From positions 1 through 44,045 of the forward strand of contig JABHOG010000082.1 in assembly GCA_018694835.1 (NCBI GenBank): a stretch of 44,045 nucleotides of DNA. Direction: 5' to 3'. This document shows positions 7,433 to 15,355 of the stretch, piece after piece. A model generated the notes under the pieces. It had not been told where the DNA came from. It did not search any database and worked only from the letters and a program-made list of their open reading frames with translations. This DNA comes from Planctomycetota bacterium. Its GTDB lineage: Bacteria > Planctomycetota > UBA8108 > UBA1146. A program made the position numbers and the translations under genes. How positions within the stretch are numbered: the stretch's first letter is position 1; every line of letters begins with the position of its first letter.

Positions 7433-8602
7433 CTACTGGTCGGAAGTTTTCGGTGCAACGCCTTCCGGGTCCTTCGGATGCGCCTTCTTGGTCGATTCTG
7501 CCGGGATCAGTGCTTCGAGGGTGCGAATCCTCGATAGGCGACCGGAAAGAACGATCTGACCCCCCGGGGGAGGGCCTGGGGCTTCGAGAAATAGCCGCTT
7601 CTGCCCGTCACTGAGGACCAGGCAACTTCGTTTCTCGTCGCCGCTGAAGACCTGGAATCGGCCGCGGAAGTGATCCTTACCAGCGCCCATCGGGCCCGAC
7701 TTGAGATTCTCCGCAGAATCCTCGGTGACAATCCCCGAGTAACTGTAATCCAGTGAATCGGTCGAGAAATCGAGCTGGACCTGTCCTTTCCAAAGAATGG
7801 ATACCGTCGGGGAGTCCGCTTCGGAGGACAGATCGACACGAAAGGTGGAGCAATACTTGGGCAGCGTGATCGACTGGGGTCCGTTCTGATCACTCTGGAG
7901 CGGCAAGGGGGTCCATCGATGAGTACCGAGATCGCGGACCCGTAAGCGACGCCAACGGATCTCCAGCGGGTCCTGACGATTGCCGACTCCATGGACCTGA
8001 AGTCCGATGAATCCGCTGAGGCGCCGTGTGTCGAAGACCTCTGCAGCAGCGACTCCATTGAGCCAGGTTTGCAGATGTGCTCCCACTGCGACGACGCGGA
8101 CATGATTCCAGCCGTGCGGTTTGTGAGCGGCACGAGCTTCTGGATTGTCCTTGAGATCATCGATCCAGCCACGGTCTCCTTCTTCGTACAGTCCAGCGCT
8201 CCAGAATCGTTTGCGCTGGTCGTCGACATCGATTTCCACCTGGAAACCACGAGCGCTGCTGCCCGCTGCTTCACTACGGATCTGAACGCCGGAATTGAGC
8301 GAGGGATCGCACAGGAATTCGTATTCCAGCTCGAAATCTCCGAACTGCCGTTCGGTGATGAGCCAGGTGTTGGGACTGTTCGGGGTCGATTGTCCGATCA
8401 CCACGGAGTCCTCGATCAGATAGCGGGCGCGGCCTCCGAGGATCTTCCAGCCGGAGAGATCCTCCGGCGGAAGCAACGATTCCCACTGCGGCAGTTCTGG
8501 ACTCTTCAGACCTTGGGAAGAAGTCGGACCCTCATCCGCACCGGCCTTGTCGGTGACAGGACCGTAGACCATCAGACAAATTCCGAGCCACAACCATTTC
8601 AT
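7433..8602 (-). CDS. Secreted DUF1080 (3-keto-disaccharide hydrolase-like) protein
   Basis: A 389-residue exported protein. A hydrophobic leader (WLWLGICLMVYG) starts at residue 3. Residues about 42-225 form a DUF1080 domain: LSGWKILGG, a DFELEYEFL strand, SGVQIRSE, a WNHVRVVAVGAHLQTWLNG segment and GFIGLQVHGVG. This jelly-roll family includes 3-keto-glycoside hydrolases and is abundant in Planctomycetes and Verrucomicrobia. The C-terminal 150 residues are beta-rich and unassigned. The ATG at 8602 overlaps the upstream dehydrogenase stop (ATGA), which decides the start; an upstream in-frame extension to 8713 lies inside that gene. Coupling to a PVC-type dehydrogenase suggests a shared role in oxidation or hydrolysis of carbohydrate in the periplasm. 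That role is inferred. Confidence 0.85.
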   Translation of the reverse strand: MKWLWLGICLMVYGPVTDKAGADEGPTSSQGLKSPELPQWESLLPPEDLSGWKILGGRARYLIEDSVVIGQSTPNSPNTWLITERQFGDFELEYEFLCDPSLNSGVQIRSEAAGSSARGFQVEIDVDDQRKRFWSAGLYEEGDRGWIDDLKDNPEARAAHKPHGWNHVRVVAVGAHLQTWLNGVAAAEVFDTRRLSGFIGLQVHGVGNRQDPLEIRWRRLRVRDLGTHRWTPLPLQSDQNGPQSITLPKYCSTFRVDLSSEADSPTVSILWKGQVQLDFSTDSLDYSYSGIVTEDSAENLKSGPMGAGKDHFRGRFQVFSGDEKRSCLVLSDGQKRLFLEAPGPPPGGQIVLSGRLSRIRTLEALIPAESTKKAHPKDPEGVAPKTSDQ

Positions 8603-11199
8603 CGGGGATCCTCCTTCAGGGTTTCGACTGTCCAGGGCAGAGTGCGTCCTGCGGTCAACTGGCGCAACTCGGTCACGGCCTTCGGATCGATGGGATCTGC
8701 ACCGTGGCCCCACTGTCGTCTCACCCAGGTCAGTATGGCGGCGATAGCCTCATCATCGAGCAGTGGATTCTCGCGGTGTCCCGGCATGGTGATGTCCCAG
8801 GTCTCTCCCTCCACCTCGACCGGTCCGGTCAGTCCATCGAGAACCAGTCGGATGGGAATGCTCCCCTCACCGAGTAGCCAGGGGCTGTCGATGAGGGAGG
8901 GTCCGAGGCCCGGTTGACCCTCCCCTGCTGGACCGTGGCACAGGGCGCAGGAGGAGGCAAAGGCCGCAGCACCATGGCTGGCGAGCCGTCGCTGTGTCTC
9001 GGTCCACGGTTCCACCTCTGGCAATGACGAGGGATCAAAGGTGAGCCGGGCGACGATCGCTTCGGCATCGGTGGCGATCGCTGGCGCCAGATCCTTGCGT
9101 TTCAGGAGCGGTGGGATGGTGGCGAGCACCGGAGCCTTCCAGCGCTGGTCGTCGGTGGTCACACGGATCGCCCCGAGGACGGCCGCCAACCGCGGGTCGG
9201 TGGAGTCGAGGCCCTCGAGAGAGTCGAGCAGCAAGCCGAGGGAGGAGGGGTGGGAGCGCAGAGCCGATCGAGTGGTTTCCTTCAGCAGCGCTTCGCGCCC
9301 GGGAAATGATTCGATGTGGTCGCCCAGCAGGCGGCCGATCCTCTCGATCTGGTAATCGCTCCAGCCACTGAGCGCCGCCATGCGGATGTTGGCGTTGGTT
9401 CCATCTCGCCGGAGCGCTTCGAGCATTGCAGCGAGCGCCATGGGGTGGTCGGGAAAGGCTCCCAGTGCCAGCACCCGGTGAATCTTCTCGATCTCGGAGA
9501 GTTGTGCCGTGTTGGCCGCGAGTGCTGCGACCAGTGAGGCGACATCGGCTTCAGCGATCGGCGTCGGTTCGGCGATGATCCGACAGGCAGTCCGCCGAAC
9601 CGCCTCGTCGGAATCCTGCAGGGCATCGATCAGCAGTGCGCCATCGAGGGCATTCAATCCGCTCAGGGTCCACAGTGCATGAAGTCGGGCGGTCGCCGGC
9701 GAGTCGCTGGAGGTGGCGAGTTGTTTCAACTCCTTCACCGGTGCTGAACTTCCCGCCTCGACCAGTAGTCGTTGGGCCTGGTCTCGCACCCAGCCAACCG
9801 GATGTTGCAGCGCCCGGATGCGACCGGCTTCTCCTGCGAGCAATGCCAGTGGTTCGACTTGCGATGGCTCATCGTCAGCGACGATTCGCCAGATTCGTCC
9901 GAGGCCGACGGGTTGTTCCAGTTTCCGTTCCTCGACCTGCTTGCGTAGATACGAGGTGACGAACTGGCGGTGCTGGACGACACCACGATAGATGTCGACG
10001 ACGTACAGGTTGCCATCGGGGCCGACCTCGACATCGACCGGTCGGAATCGTTCATCGGTGGAGCCGAGGAAAGCCTGCTGGACATACTGCTCATGGGGGA
10101 AGGTCAACTGCTCTCCGGTGAGGCGTGAGCCTTGCTCTCGCAAGCGGAATGCTGCGACCAGGTTGCCGGTGGTCTCGGCGACGAACGCGACACCGTTCCA
10201 CTCGTCTCCCCAGCGGTGGCTACGGAAGATGGTCAAACCGGCTGCCGATGTGTTGCGGCGCAGTCGTCCATCTTCTCTGAGCATCCCTGGCTGGTAACCG
10301 CGATTGATTCCTGGGTTCATGCGCACCGGCCAGGTCGACTGGTCACTGATCACTCGGTGCCCCGATCGACCTGGCTGGCCCACTGGTTTACCGCAGTTGG
10401 GATTGCGAAGTAGCAACTCGGTGGGGAGTGGGTCGGCGAGGATCCAGGTCGAGTTGTGATTGAAATAGAGCCGCCCCTGGTCGTCCTGGGCGAGACCCCA
10501 TTGACCCCGGAAGGCACTCCTACCCATGACGATCTGCGGTTTTCCGTCGATCACATCGAAGCGAAATCGGCGGCTGCTCTTGGAGTTGTAGAACCAGTTA
10601 TCGACGGTGCGTAGCAAGGCACTTTCGGTGTGCTCCACCACATTTGGATTGGCATCACCATAGCGAGCCACTTCGGTCTGGATGTCGGATCGGAGATCTC
10701 CATCGAGGTCTTGGCAGTACCAGAGGTGTGGTGGTTCAGCGATCAGCACACCACCCTCGACGATGGAGATGGCACGAGGGCTGACCAGTTCATCGAGGAA
10801 CACCGTACTGCGCTCAAAAAATCCATCCTGATCGCGATCCTCCAGCACCACCACCTGACCCAGAGGATCGGTCTCACCGTCTCCATCGACGGTGCGCATG
10901 TAGGCTCTCAACTCGACCGCCCACAATCGCCCCTTCTCGTCCCAGGCGATGGCGATGGGGTCGACCACCTGTGGCTCGGATGCGGCCAGTTCGACATGGA
11001 AACCATCTGCGACCTCGAATGAAGCCAGCGCCTGATCGGGTGTCAGGACAGGAGCGGCCGGAATATCCCATTGTCGCCAGTTTTCAGCCTGTGTTTCGCC
11101 CTTGCGATCTCCATTCTGCGCAGGCAGTAAGGTGCACAGCAGGATCAACGATAGCGCAGGGATTATCGGATTCATCAGAGGTGATCGCATCGGGTTCAT
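8599..11199 (-). CDS. PVC-type membrane-bound dehydrogenase with HEAT-like repeats and C-terminal cytochrome c
   Basis: An 866-residue exported protein of the type often called putative membrane-bound dehydrogenase of Pirellula/Verrucomicrobium. A signal sequence (ALSLILLCTLL) leads into FEVADGFHVELAASEPQVVDPIAIAWDEKG, the hallmark start of the NHL/beta-propeller part, with DRDQDGFFERSTVF and PDGNLYVVDIYRG further on. Residues about 470-700 are Ala/Leu-rich and HEAT-like. A C-terminal cytochrome c domain has CALCHGPAGEG (C751, C754, H755) with GP.L...WL and a distal Met candidate. Substrate unknown; family members are thought to oxidise sugars. The ATG at 11199 forms ATGA with the Mpo1-like stop upstream, though no strong ribosome site is seen, consistent with coupling. 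Confidence 0.86.
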   Translation of the reverse strand: MNPMRSPLMNPIIPALSLILLCTLLPAQNGDRKGETQAENWRQWDIPAAPVLTPDQALASFEVADGFHVELAASEPQVVDPIAIAWDEKGRLWAVELRAYMRTVDGDGETDPLGQVVVLEDRDQDGFFERSTVFLDELVSPRAISIVEGGVLIAEPPHLWYCQDLDGDLRSDIQTEVARYGDANPNVVEHTESALLRTVDNWFYNSKSSRRFRFDVIDGKPQIVMGRSAFRGQWGLAQDDQGRLYFNHNSTWILADPLPTELLLRNPNCGKPVGQPGRSGHRVISDQSTWPVRMNPGINRGYQPGMLREDGRLRRNTSAAGLTIFRSHRWGDEWNGVAFVAETTGNLVAAFRLREQGSRLTGEQLTFPHEQYVQQAFLGSTDERFRPVDVEVGPDGNLYVVDIYRGVVQHRQFVTSYLRKQVEERKLEQPVGLGRIWRIVADDEPSQVEPLALLAGEAGRIRALQHPVGWVRDQAQRLLVEAGSSAPVKELKQLATSSDSPATARLHALWTLSGLNALDGALLIDALQDSDEAVRRTACRIIAEPTPIAEADVASLVAALAANTAQLSEIEKIHRVLALGAFPDHPMALAAMLEALRRDGTNANIRMAALSGWSDYQIERIGRLLGDHIESFPGREALLKETTRSALRSHPSSLGLLLDSLEGLDSTDPRLAAVLGAIRVTTDDQRWKAPVLATIPPLLKRKDLAPAIATDAEAIVARLTFDPSSLPEVEPWTETQRRLASHGAAAFASSCALCHGPAGEGQPGLGPSLIDSPWLLGEGSIPIRLVLDGLTGPVEVEGETWDITMPGHRENPLLDDEAIAAILTWVRRQWGHGADPIDPKAVTELRQLTAGRTLPWTVETLKEDPR

Positions 11200-11546
11200 T
11201 TCTTTGCTGGTGGTGACTGTTTTCGGCTCAATTTACGAAAGCCTTCCTGGAGGATGAAGAGGGGGCCGATCAGCAGAAATCGAGGATCCTTCATGAAGGA
11301 TGGACGATTGCCCTCAATTCCATGGCCGATGAACTGAAGGATCCAACCGCCGACGAAGAGTCCCACACCCCACTGCCAGTCGAAGAAGACTACCACCAGG
11401 GAGGCGACGATGGCCGGGATCCCGATGAAATGAGTGAGGTGGTTGAGCGGATGATTGTGATCGGCGCGATAACGATCGATCCAGCGCTGGATCCCGCTGT
11501 CTCGATCGTCCGGGTGGTTCTCTTGTGGCTCAGGCGTACCAGGCAT
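11196..11546 (-). CDS. Mpo1-like (DUF962) integral membrane protein
   Basis: A 116-residue protein of the Mpo1/YGL010w family, whose yeast member is an iron-dependent dioxygenase of fatty acid alpha-oxidation. Conserved histidines are visible in HNHPLNHLTHFIGIP and in QFIGHGIEGNRPSFMKDP, with hydrophobic helices between (IVASLVVVFF and WGVGLFVGGWILQF). The chosen ATG at 11546 has GGAGGT five bases upstream; the frame stays open to 11804 only because it crosses the 14-bp repeat array. It is the first gene of a chain with the PVC dehydrogenase, DUF1080 protein and rpmH. The link between them is not understood. Confidence 0.82.
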   Translation of the reverse strand: MPGTPEPQENHPDDRDSGIQRWIDRYRADHNHPLNHLTHFIGIPAIVASLVVVFFDWQWGVGLFVGGWILQFIGHGIEGNRPSFMKDPRFLLIGPLFILQEGFRKLSRKQSPPAKK

Positions 11547-11601
11547 CGGTGACCTCCGTTGCGATTGTCCATCGAATCGGACTCCGGTTCCATCTTTCAC
11601 T

Positions 11602-11685
11602 GGGCTCGACAAGGCGGGCTCGACAAGGCGGGCTCGACAAGGCGGGCTCGACAAGGCGGGCTCGACAAGGCGGGCTCGACAAGGC
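11602..11685. repeat. 14-bp tandem repeat, six perfect copies
   Basis: GGGCTCGACAAGGC is repeated six times without error from 11602 to 11685, in the 208-bp divergent promoter region between the Mpo1-like gene (minus) and the ROK kinase (plus). A partial CGACTTGC follows. The array has no in-register codon logic and lies outside both chosen coding regions. Confidence 0.95.
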
Positions 11686-11754
11686 CGACTTGCTTCGCCG
11701 CTTCTGGCAAGCGATGCTGGGCCCAGCCGGCCCACCGTACCGGCCTGGAGGACC

Positions 11755-12702
11755 ATGTCTGTTCCATTTTTTGTAGGCCTCGATCTCGGGGGTACCGAGG
11801 TCAAGGTCGGCCTGTGTAACCAGCGTGGCGAGGTGGTGTGGTCCGATCGGCGCCCCAGCCAGGCCCATCTGGGTCAAAAAGCGATCCTCGAGGCCCTCGC
11901 TGCGGCCGTCGATGGGGCCTTGCTCGAGGCCTCCTCTCACCCCGGGGAAGTGGCGGCCATCGGCCTGGGAACGCCAGGTGTGGTAGATCCAGCCAGTGGT
12001 GTCATCCGTTTTCCAGTGGCCAACCTGGGGGGATGGCACGGTACCGACATCGTCGGTTTCTTGCGCGATCGTTTCGATGTTCCAGCGGTGGTCGAAAATG
12101 ATGCCAACTCCGCAGCGTGGGGAGAGTACTGCACCGGAGCTGGAATCGGAGCTCGAACTCTGCTGCTGGCTACGGTCGGAACAGGGATCGGTGGAGGAGC
12201 CGTCATCGATGGGGAACTGTTGCGTGGGCCCTCCGGTGGAGCGATGGAACTGGGTCACATCATCCTGGAGCGATCGGGACGTAACTGTAATTGCGGTCTG
12301 GTCGGATGCGTCGAAGCGTATGCCGGTGGTTGGGGCATGGCGGCGGAGTGGGGTCGAAGAAGAGACCTCGATGAGTCCCCTGGAGTCTCGCAACTGGTCC
12401 AGGCGGGGATCGCCGGAGATGCCCTTGCCAATGAGATCCTCGATGAAGGTGCAAGCGCACTGGGAGCGGGGATGATGAGTGCGTTGCATCTGCTCAATCC
12501 CGATGTGGTAGTGATCGGAGGAGGCATCATCGATGCACGTCCCAGGCACCTGGAACTGATTGAATCGGAACTTCGGTCGCGAGTACTGCCAAAAGCGAGC
12601 GCGGACCTGAAGGTGGTTCGTGCGCAACATGGCAATCGAGCCGGCTGGATCGGTGCAGCGATGTGTGCCGAGAAGTATGTGAGGGGAGGTAGCAGAGGAT
12701 GA
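11755..12702 (+). CDS. ROK-family sugar kinase (glucokinase or N-acetylglucosamine kinase)
   Basis: A 315-residue cytoplasmic kinase. The N-terminal ATP-phosphate loop is FVGLDLGGTEVKVG, the catalytic Asp is in VENDANSAAWGEY, the sugar-contacting motif is AMELGHIILERSG, and the ROK zinc site is CNCGLVGCVEAYAGG. Length is standard for glucokinases and NagK. GGAGG lies just before the ATG. The next gene, nagA, overlaps the stop by four bases, so GlcNAc or a related amino sugar is the more likely substrate than glucose; product would be GlcNAc-6-phosphate, the NagA substrate. Family certain, substrate inferred from context. Confidence 0.88.
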   Translation: MSVPFFVGLDLGGTEVKVGLCNQRGEVVWSDRRPSQAHLGQKAILEALAAAVDGALLEASSHPGEVAAIGLGTPGVVDPASGVIRFPVANLGGWHGTDIVGFLRDRFDVPAVVENDANSAAWGEYCTGAGIGARTLLLATVGTGIGGGAVIDGELLRGPSGGAMELGHIILERSGRNCNCGLVGCVEAYAGGWGMAAEWGRRRDLDESPGVSQLVQAGIAGDALANEILDEGASALGAGMMSALHLLNPDVVVIGGGIIDARPRHLELIESELRSRVLPKASADLKVVRAQHGNRAGWIGAAMCAEKYVRGGSRG

Positions 12703-13904
12703 GTAATCCTGAGGATTCTCTGCAGCGCATCGTTCTTCGAGATGCCGAGGCGGTCTTGCCGGACAGGATCATCCGTGCAGACCTGGTCATCGAGGGAACG
12801 GTGATCGCCAATCTGGCCCCGCCAGGCAGCGCCACAGGAGATGAAATCTGGGACCTGGGCGGCCGCAGGGTCACCCCTGGATGTATCGATGCTCACATCC
12901 ACGGCGTCAACGGTACCGATTTCTCGAGAACCGATGCCGAAGCGATCGCAGCGAGTGCAGAGGATCTTGCGGCGATGGGGATCACCACCATCTACCCGAC
13001 CATCGTCCCCGGTACCGAGGTGGAGATGGTCGCTGCACTGCGAGAGTGTTCGCGAGCGATGGAACTGAGCAAGTCCATCCTGGGTATCCACCTCGAGGGT
13101 CCATTTGTGTCCTCGGGTCGTATGGGAGCCTTGCCAGAAGCTGGAATCCACCCGTGGGATGAGGGGCTGTTCGACCGTCTGCTCGATGGCGCTGGAGGTC
13201 AGTTGAGGATCATGACCTTTGCTCCAGAAGAGGTTCCGATGGAAGTTCAGCGTAAGTTTGCAACGGTCGGAGTCCGTGGATCGATCGGCCATACCTGTGC
13301 CACCGCACAGCAGACCGCTGCGGCCATCGATGCCGGAGCACGGAGATGTACACATCTGTGCAACGCCATGCCTTCGATCCATCACCGGGACCCCGGGGCA
13401 GTGACCGCCTTGCTCCTCGATGAGAGAGTTCGCTGCGAGGTGATCCTCGATGGGCATCATCTCGATGATGACATGGTGAGGATGGCACTGCGAATGAAGG
13501 GGACAGCGGGTCTGATCGCTGTCAGTGATGCGATGCCACTGGCGGGAATGGGCATCGCATCGGGGAGTTTTTGTGGGCAAGAGGTTTGTTCCGATGGCTC
13601 GAGAGCGACTCTAGAGAATGGAACTCTGGCAGGAAGCGTGACCCTGTTACCGGAAGCACTCACAAAAACCTCGAAGCGGCTCGGGTGGGACCCATCCTTG
13701 ACTGCAGCGCTGGGCGCAGCCAATGCGGCTACCGATCTAGGGCTCCCGAGGCGCGGTGCGATCCGATCGGATCATCGAGCGGACCTGGTGATCCACGGTC
13801 TCGCAGCGGAAGAGGGTGTGGAGGTGACTGTATTGCGTGGCGGGATCCCGGTGCGAGATCCCGAAGGCCCCAGATTGCCCGATGAGATGGAGAGAATTCG
13901 ATGA
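12699..13904 (+). CDS. nagA: N-acetylglucosamine-6-phosphate deacetylase
   Basis: NagA removes the acetyl group of GlcNAc-6-P to give GlcN-6-P and acetate. The 401-residue amidohydrolase shows PGCIDAHIHGVNG, the metal-site Glu in HLEGPFVSSG, the metal His in SIGHTCATAQQ, the second His in CTHLCNAMPSIHHRDPG, and the catalytic Asp in AVSDAMPLAG. Length is typical (about 380-400). The ATG overlaps the kinase stop as ATGA and its own stop overlaps tldD the same way, so this is a tightly coupled operon. No nagB or transporter is present in the window. Confidence 0.92.
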   Translation: MSNPEDSLQRIVLRDAEAVLPDRIIRADLVIEGTVIANLAPPGSATGDEIWDLGGRRVTPGCIDAHIHGVNGTDFSRTDAEAIAASAEDLAAMGITTIYPTIVPGTEVEMVAALRECSRAMELSKSILGIHLEGPFVSSGRMGALPEAGIHPWDEGLFDRLLDGAGGQLRIMTFAPEEVPMEVQRKFATVGVRGSIGHTCATAQQTAAAIDAGARRCTHLCNAMPSIHHRDPGAVTALLLDERVRCEVILDGHHLDDDMVRMALRMKGTAGLIAVSDAMPLAGMGIASGSFCGQEVCSDGSRATLENGTLAGSVTLLPEALTKTSKRLGWDPSLTAALGAANAATDLGLPRRGAIRSDHRADLVIHGLAAEEGVEVTVLRGGIPVRDPEGPRLPDEMERIR

Positions 13905-15355
13905 GCGAGGAACAGATCAGTGATCCAGCACAACTCCTCGGCAACATCACCCCGCGAGGGACATGGTGTAGCCTCAGGATGGTGCGGAGCGTGACGGAGT
14001 CTTTCACGGTTCGTGATGATGTGCTGCTTCCACCGTCAGTTTCCGAGGATCACGGTGCGATGGTTACAGTGATCGAAGGTGAGGGAATGGGGCTAGCGGC
14101 GACCAGCGATCTGTCTCTCGGAGGACTTTATCAGGCGGCGAGGGTCGCTCAGCGCTGGGCTCGCGCCTGTGGATCGAGAGGAGTGATCGACTTCTCCACC
14201 GCTCCGAAACCAGAAGTATCGGGCGAATGGAGCCACTCCATCGAGCAGCCCTGGTCAGGGGTCTCGAAGCGTCAGATCATCGATCGGGTGCGGTCTGCAT
14301 GTCAGGGGCTGCGTACCGATGACCGAATCGTTCAGCGGACCGCTTCGGTGAGGAGAGTTCGGACCGAGACCACCATCGTCACCACGGATGATGTTCGGAT
14401 CGTTCAATCTCATGATCGGGTGATTCCCTGGCTCCAGGCGGTCGCTTCTGATGGCCAGGATGTACAGTCGCGAACCAATGGTGGGCGCAGCGATGCCCAA
14501 CTGGGGGGAATCGAAGTTCTCGATCGGTGCGGCTTCGATGATCTGCCGCAGACTATCGGTAGCAACGCCATCGAGACCTTGCTGGCGCCGATCTGTCCGA
14601 CCGCTGTCATGGATGCGGTGATCGGCCCGGAGCAGATGGTTCTCCAGGTTCACGAGTCGATCGGCCATGCGCTGGAACTGGATCGAATTCTCGGTGACGA
14701 ACGAAATTATGCAGGAACCAGCTTCGTCAAAATCGAGGATCTGGGATCGCTTCGCTGGGGACCAGAAATCCTCAACGTGGTCATCGATCCGACCATCGAG
14801 GGGGAAGTTTGTAGTGCGGGGTTCGATGATGAGGGGTTAGCGGCACGAAAAACGCCCCTGATCAAGGATGGATTGCTGGTCAGGGGGATCGGCGGAGCCC
14901 TCAGTGCTCAGAGGCTCGATCGAAAAGATGATGCCATCGCGGTCTCTCGAGCTTGCTCGTGGAACCGCCCCCCGATCGACCGGATGGCGAACCTCAACGT
15001 CGAACCGGGAGACTCCACCCTGCAGCAACTGATCGGAGGGGTCGAGAAAGGGATCTGGCTCGATGTAAATTCCTCATGGTCGATCGACGATCATCGCTGG
15101 AAGTTTCAGTTTGGAGTGGAAGATGCACGCCTGATCGAAAATGGTGAATTGCAGGGGCGGGTGAAGGATGCGGGTTATCGCAGTACCACTGTCCCCTTCT
15201 GGAATTCTCTCGATGCCGTCGGTGATGCGGCGACCTGGAAGGTCCGAGGGACTCCCAACTGTGGCAAGGGTGAACCGAACCAGATGGTCTTTGTTGGGCA
15301 CGCGATGCCTGCATGTCGTTTTCGGGGGCTCGAAGTTTTTGGTCGGGAGGGTTAG
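13901..15355 (+). CDS. tldD: TldD-type metalloprotease subunit
   Basis: TldD is the catalytic partner of the TldD/TldE zinc protease, which degrades unfolded or modified peptides in the cytoplasm. The 484-residue protein carries the family HExxxH motif in VHESIGHALELDRILGDE (H251, E252, H256), followed by NYAGTSF as in other members, and later GCVSAGFDDEG-like and PLIKDGLLV segments (here VCSAGFDDEGLAARKTPLIKDG). Its start overlaps nagA by four bases, and tldE begins directly after its stop. The third ligand (Cys in E. coli TldD) is plausibly in the C-terminal region but I cannot place it with certainty. Confidence 0.88.
   Translation: MSEEQISDPAQLLGNITPRGTWCSLRMVRSVTESFTVRDDVLLPPSVSEDHGAMVTVIEGEGMGLAATSDLSLGGLYQAARVAQRWARACGSRGVIDFSTAPKPEVSGEWSHSIEQPWSGVSKRQIIDRVRSACQGLRTDDRIVQRTASVRRVRTETTIVTTDDVRIVQSHDRVIPWLQAVASDGQDVQSRTNGGRSDAQLGGIEVLDRCGFDDLPQTIGSNAIETLLAPICPTAVMDAVIGPEQMVLQVHESIGHALELDRILGDERNYAGTSFVKIEDLGSLRWGPEILNVVIDPTIEGEVCSAGFDDEGLAARKTPLIKDGLLVRGIGGALSAQRLDRKDDAIAVSRACSWNRPPIDRMANLNVEPGDSTLQQLIGGVEKGIWLDVNSSWSIDDHRWKFQFGVEDARLIENGELQGRVKDAGYRSTTVPFWNSLDAVGDAATWKVRGTPNCGKGEPNQMVFVGHAMPACRFRGLEVFGREG

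Noticed and set aside
10630-11022. Plus-strand 130-codon frame
   Set aside because: Lies wholly inside the PVC-type dehydrogenase on the other strand and shows no domain.
11547-11804. Extension of the Mpo1-like protein through the repeat region
   Set aside because: The frame is open only because of the 14-bp repeats; the start at 11546 has a good ribosome site and matches family length.
12255-13580. Minus-strand 441-codon frame opposite the ROK kinase and nagA
   Set aside because: Shadow of two firmly identified genes; composition rich in His, Arg, Pro and Ser with no domain.
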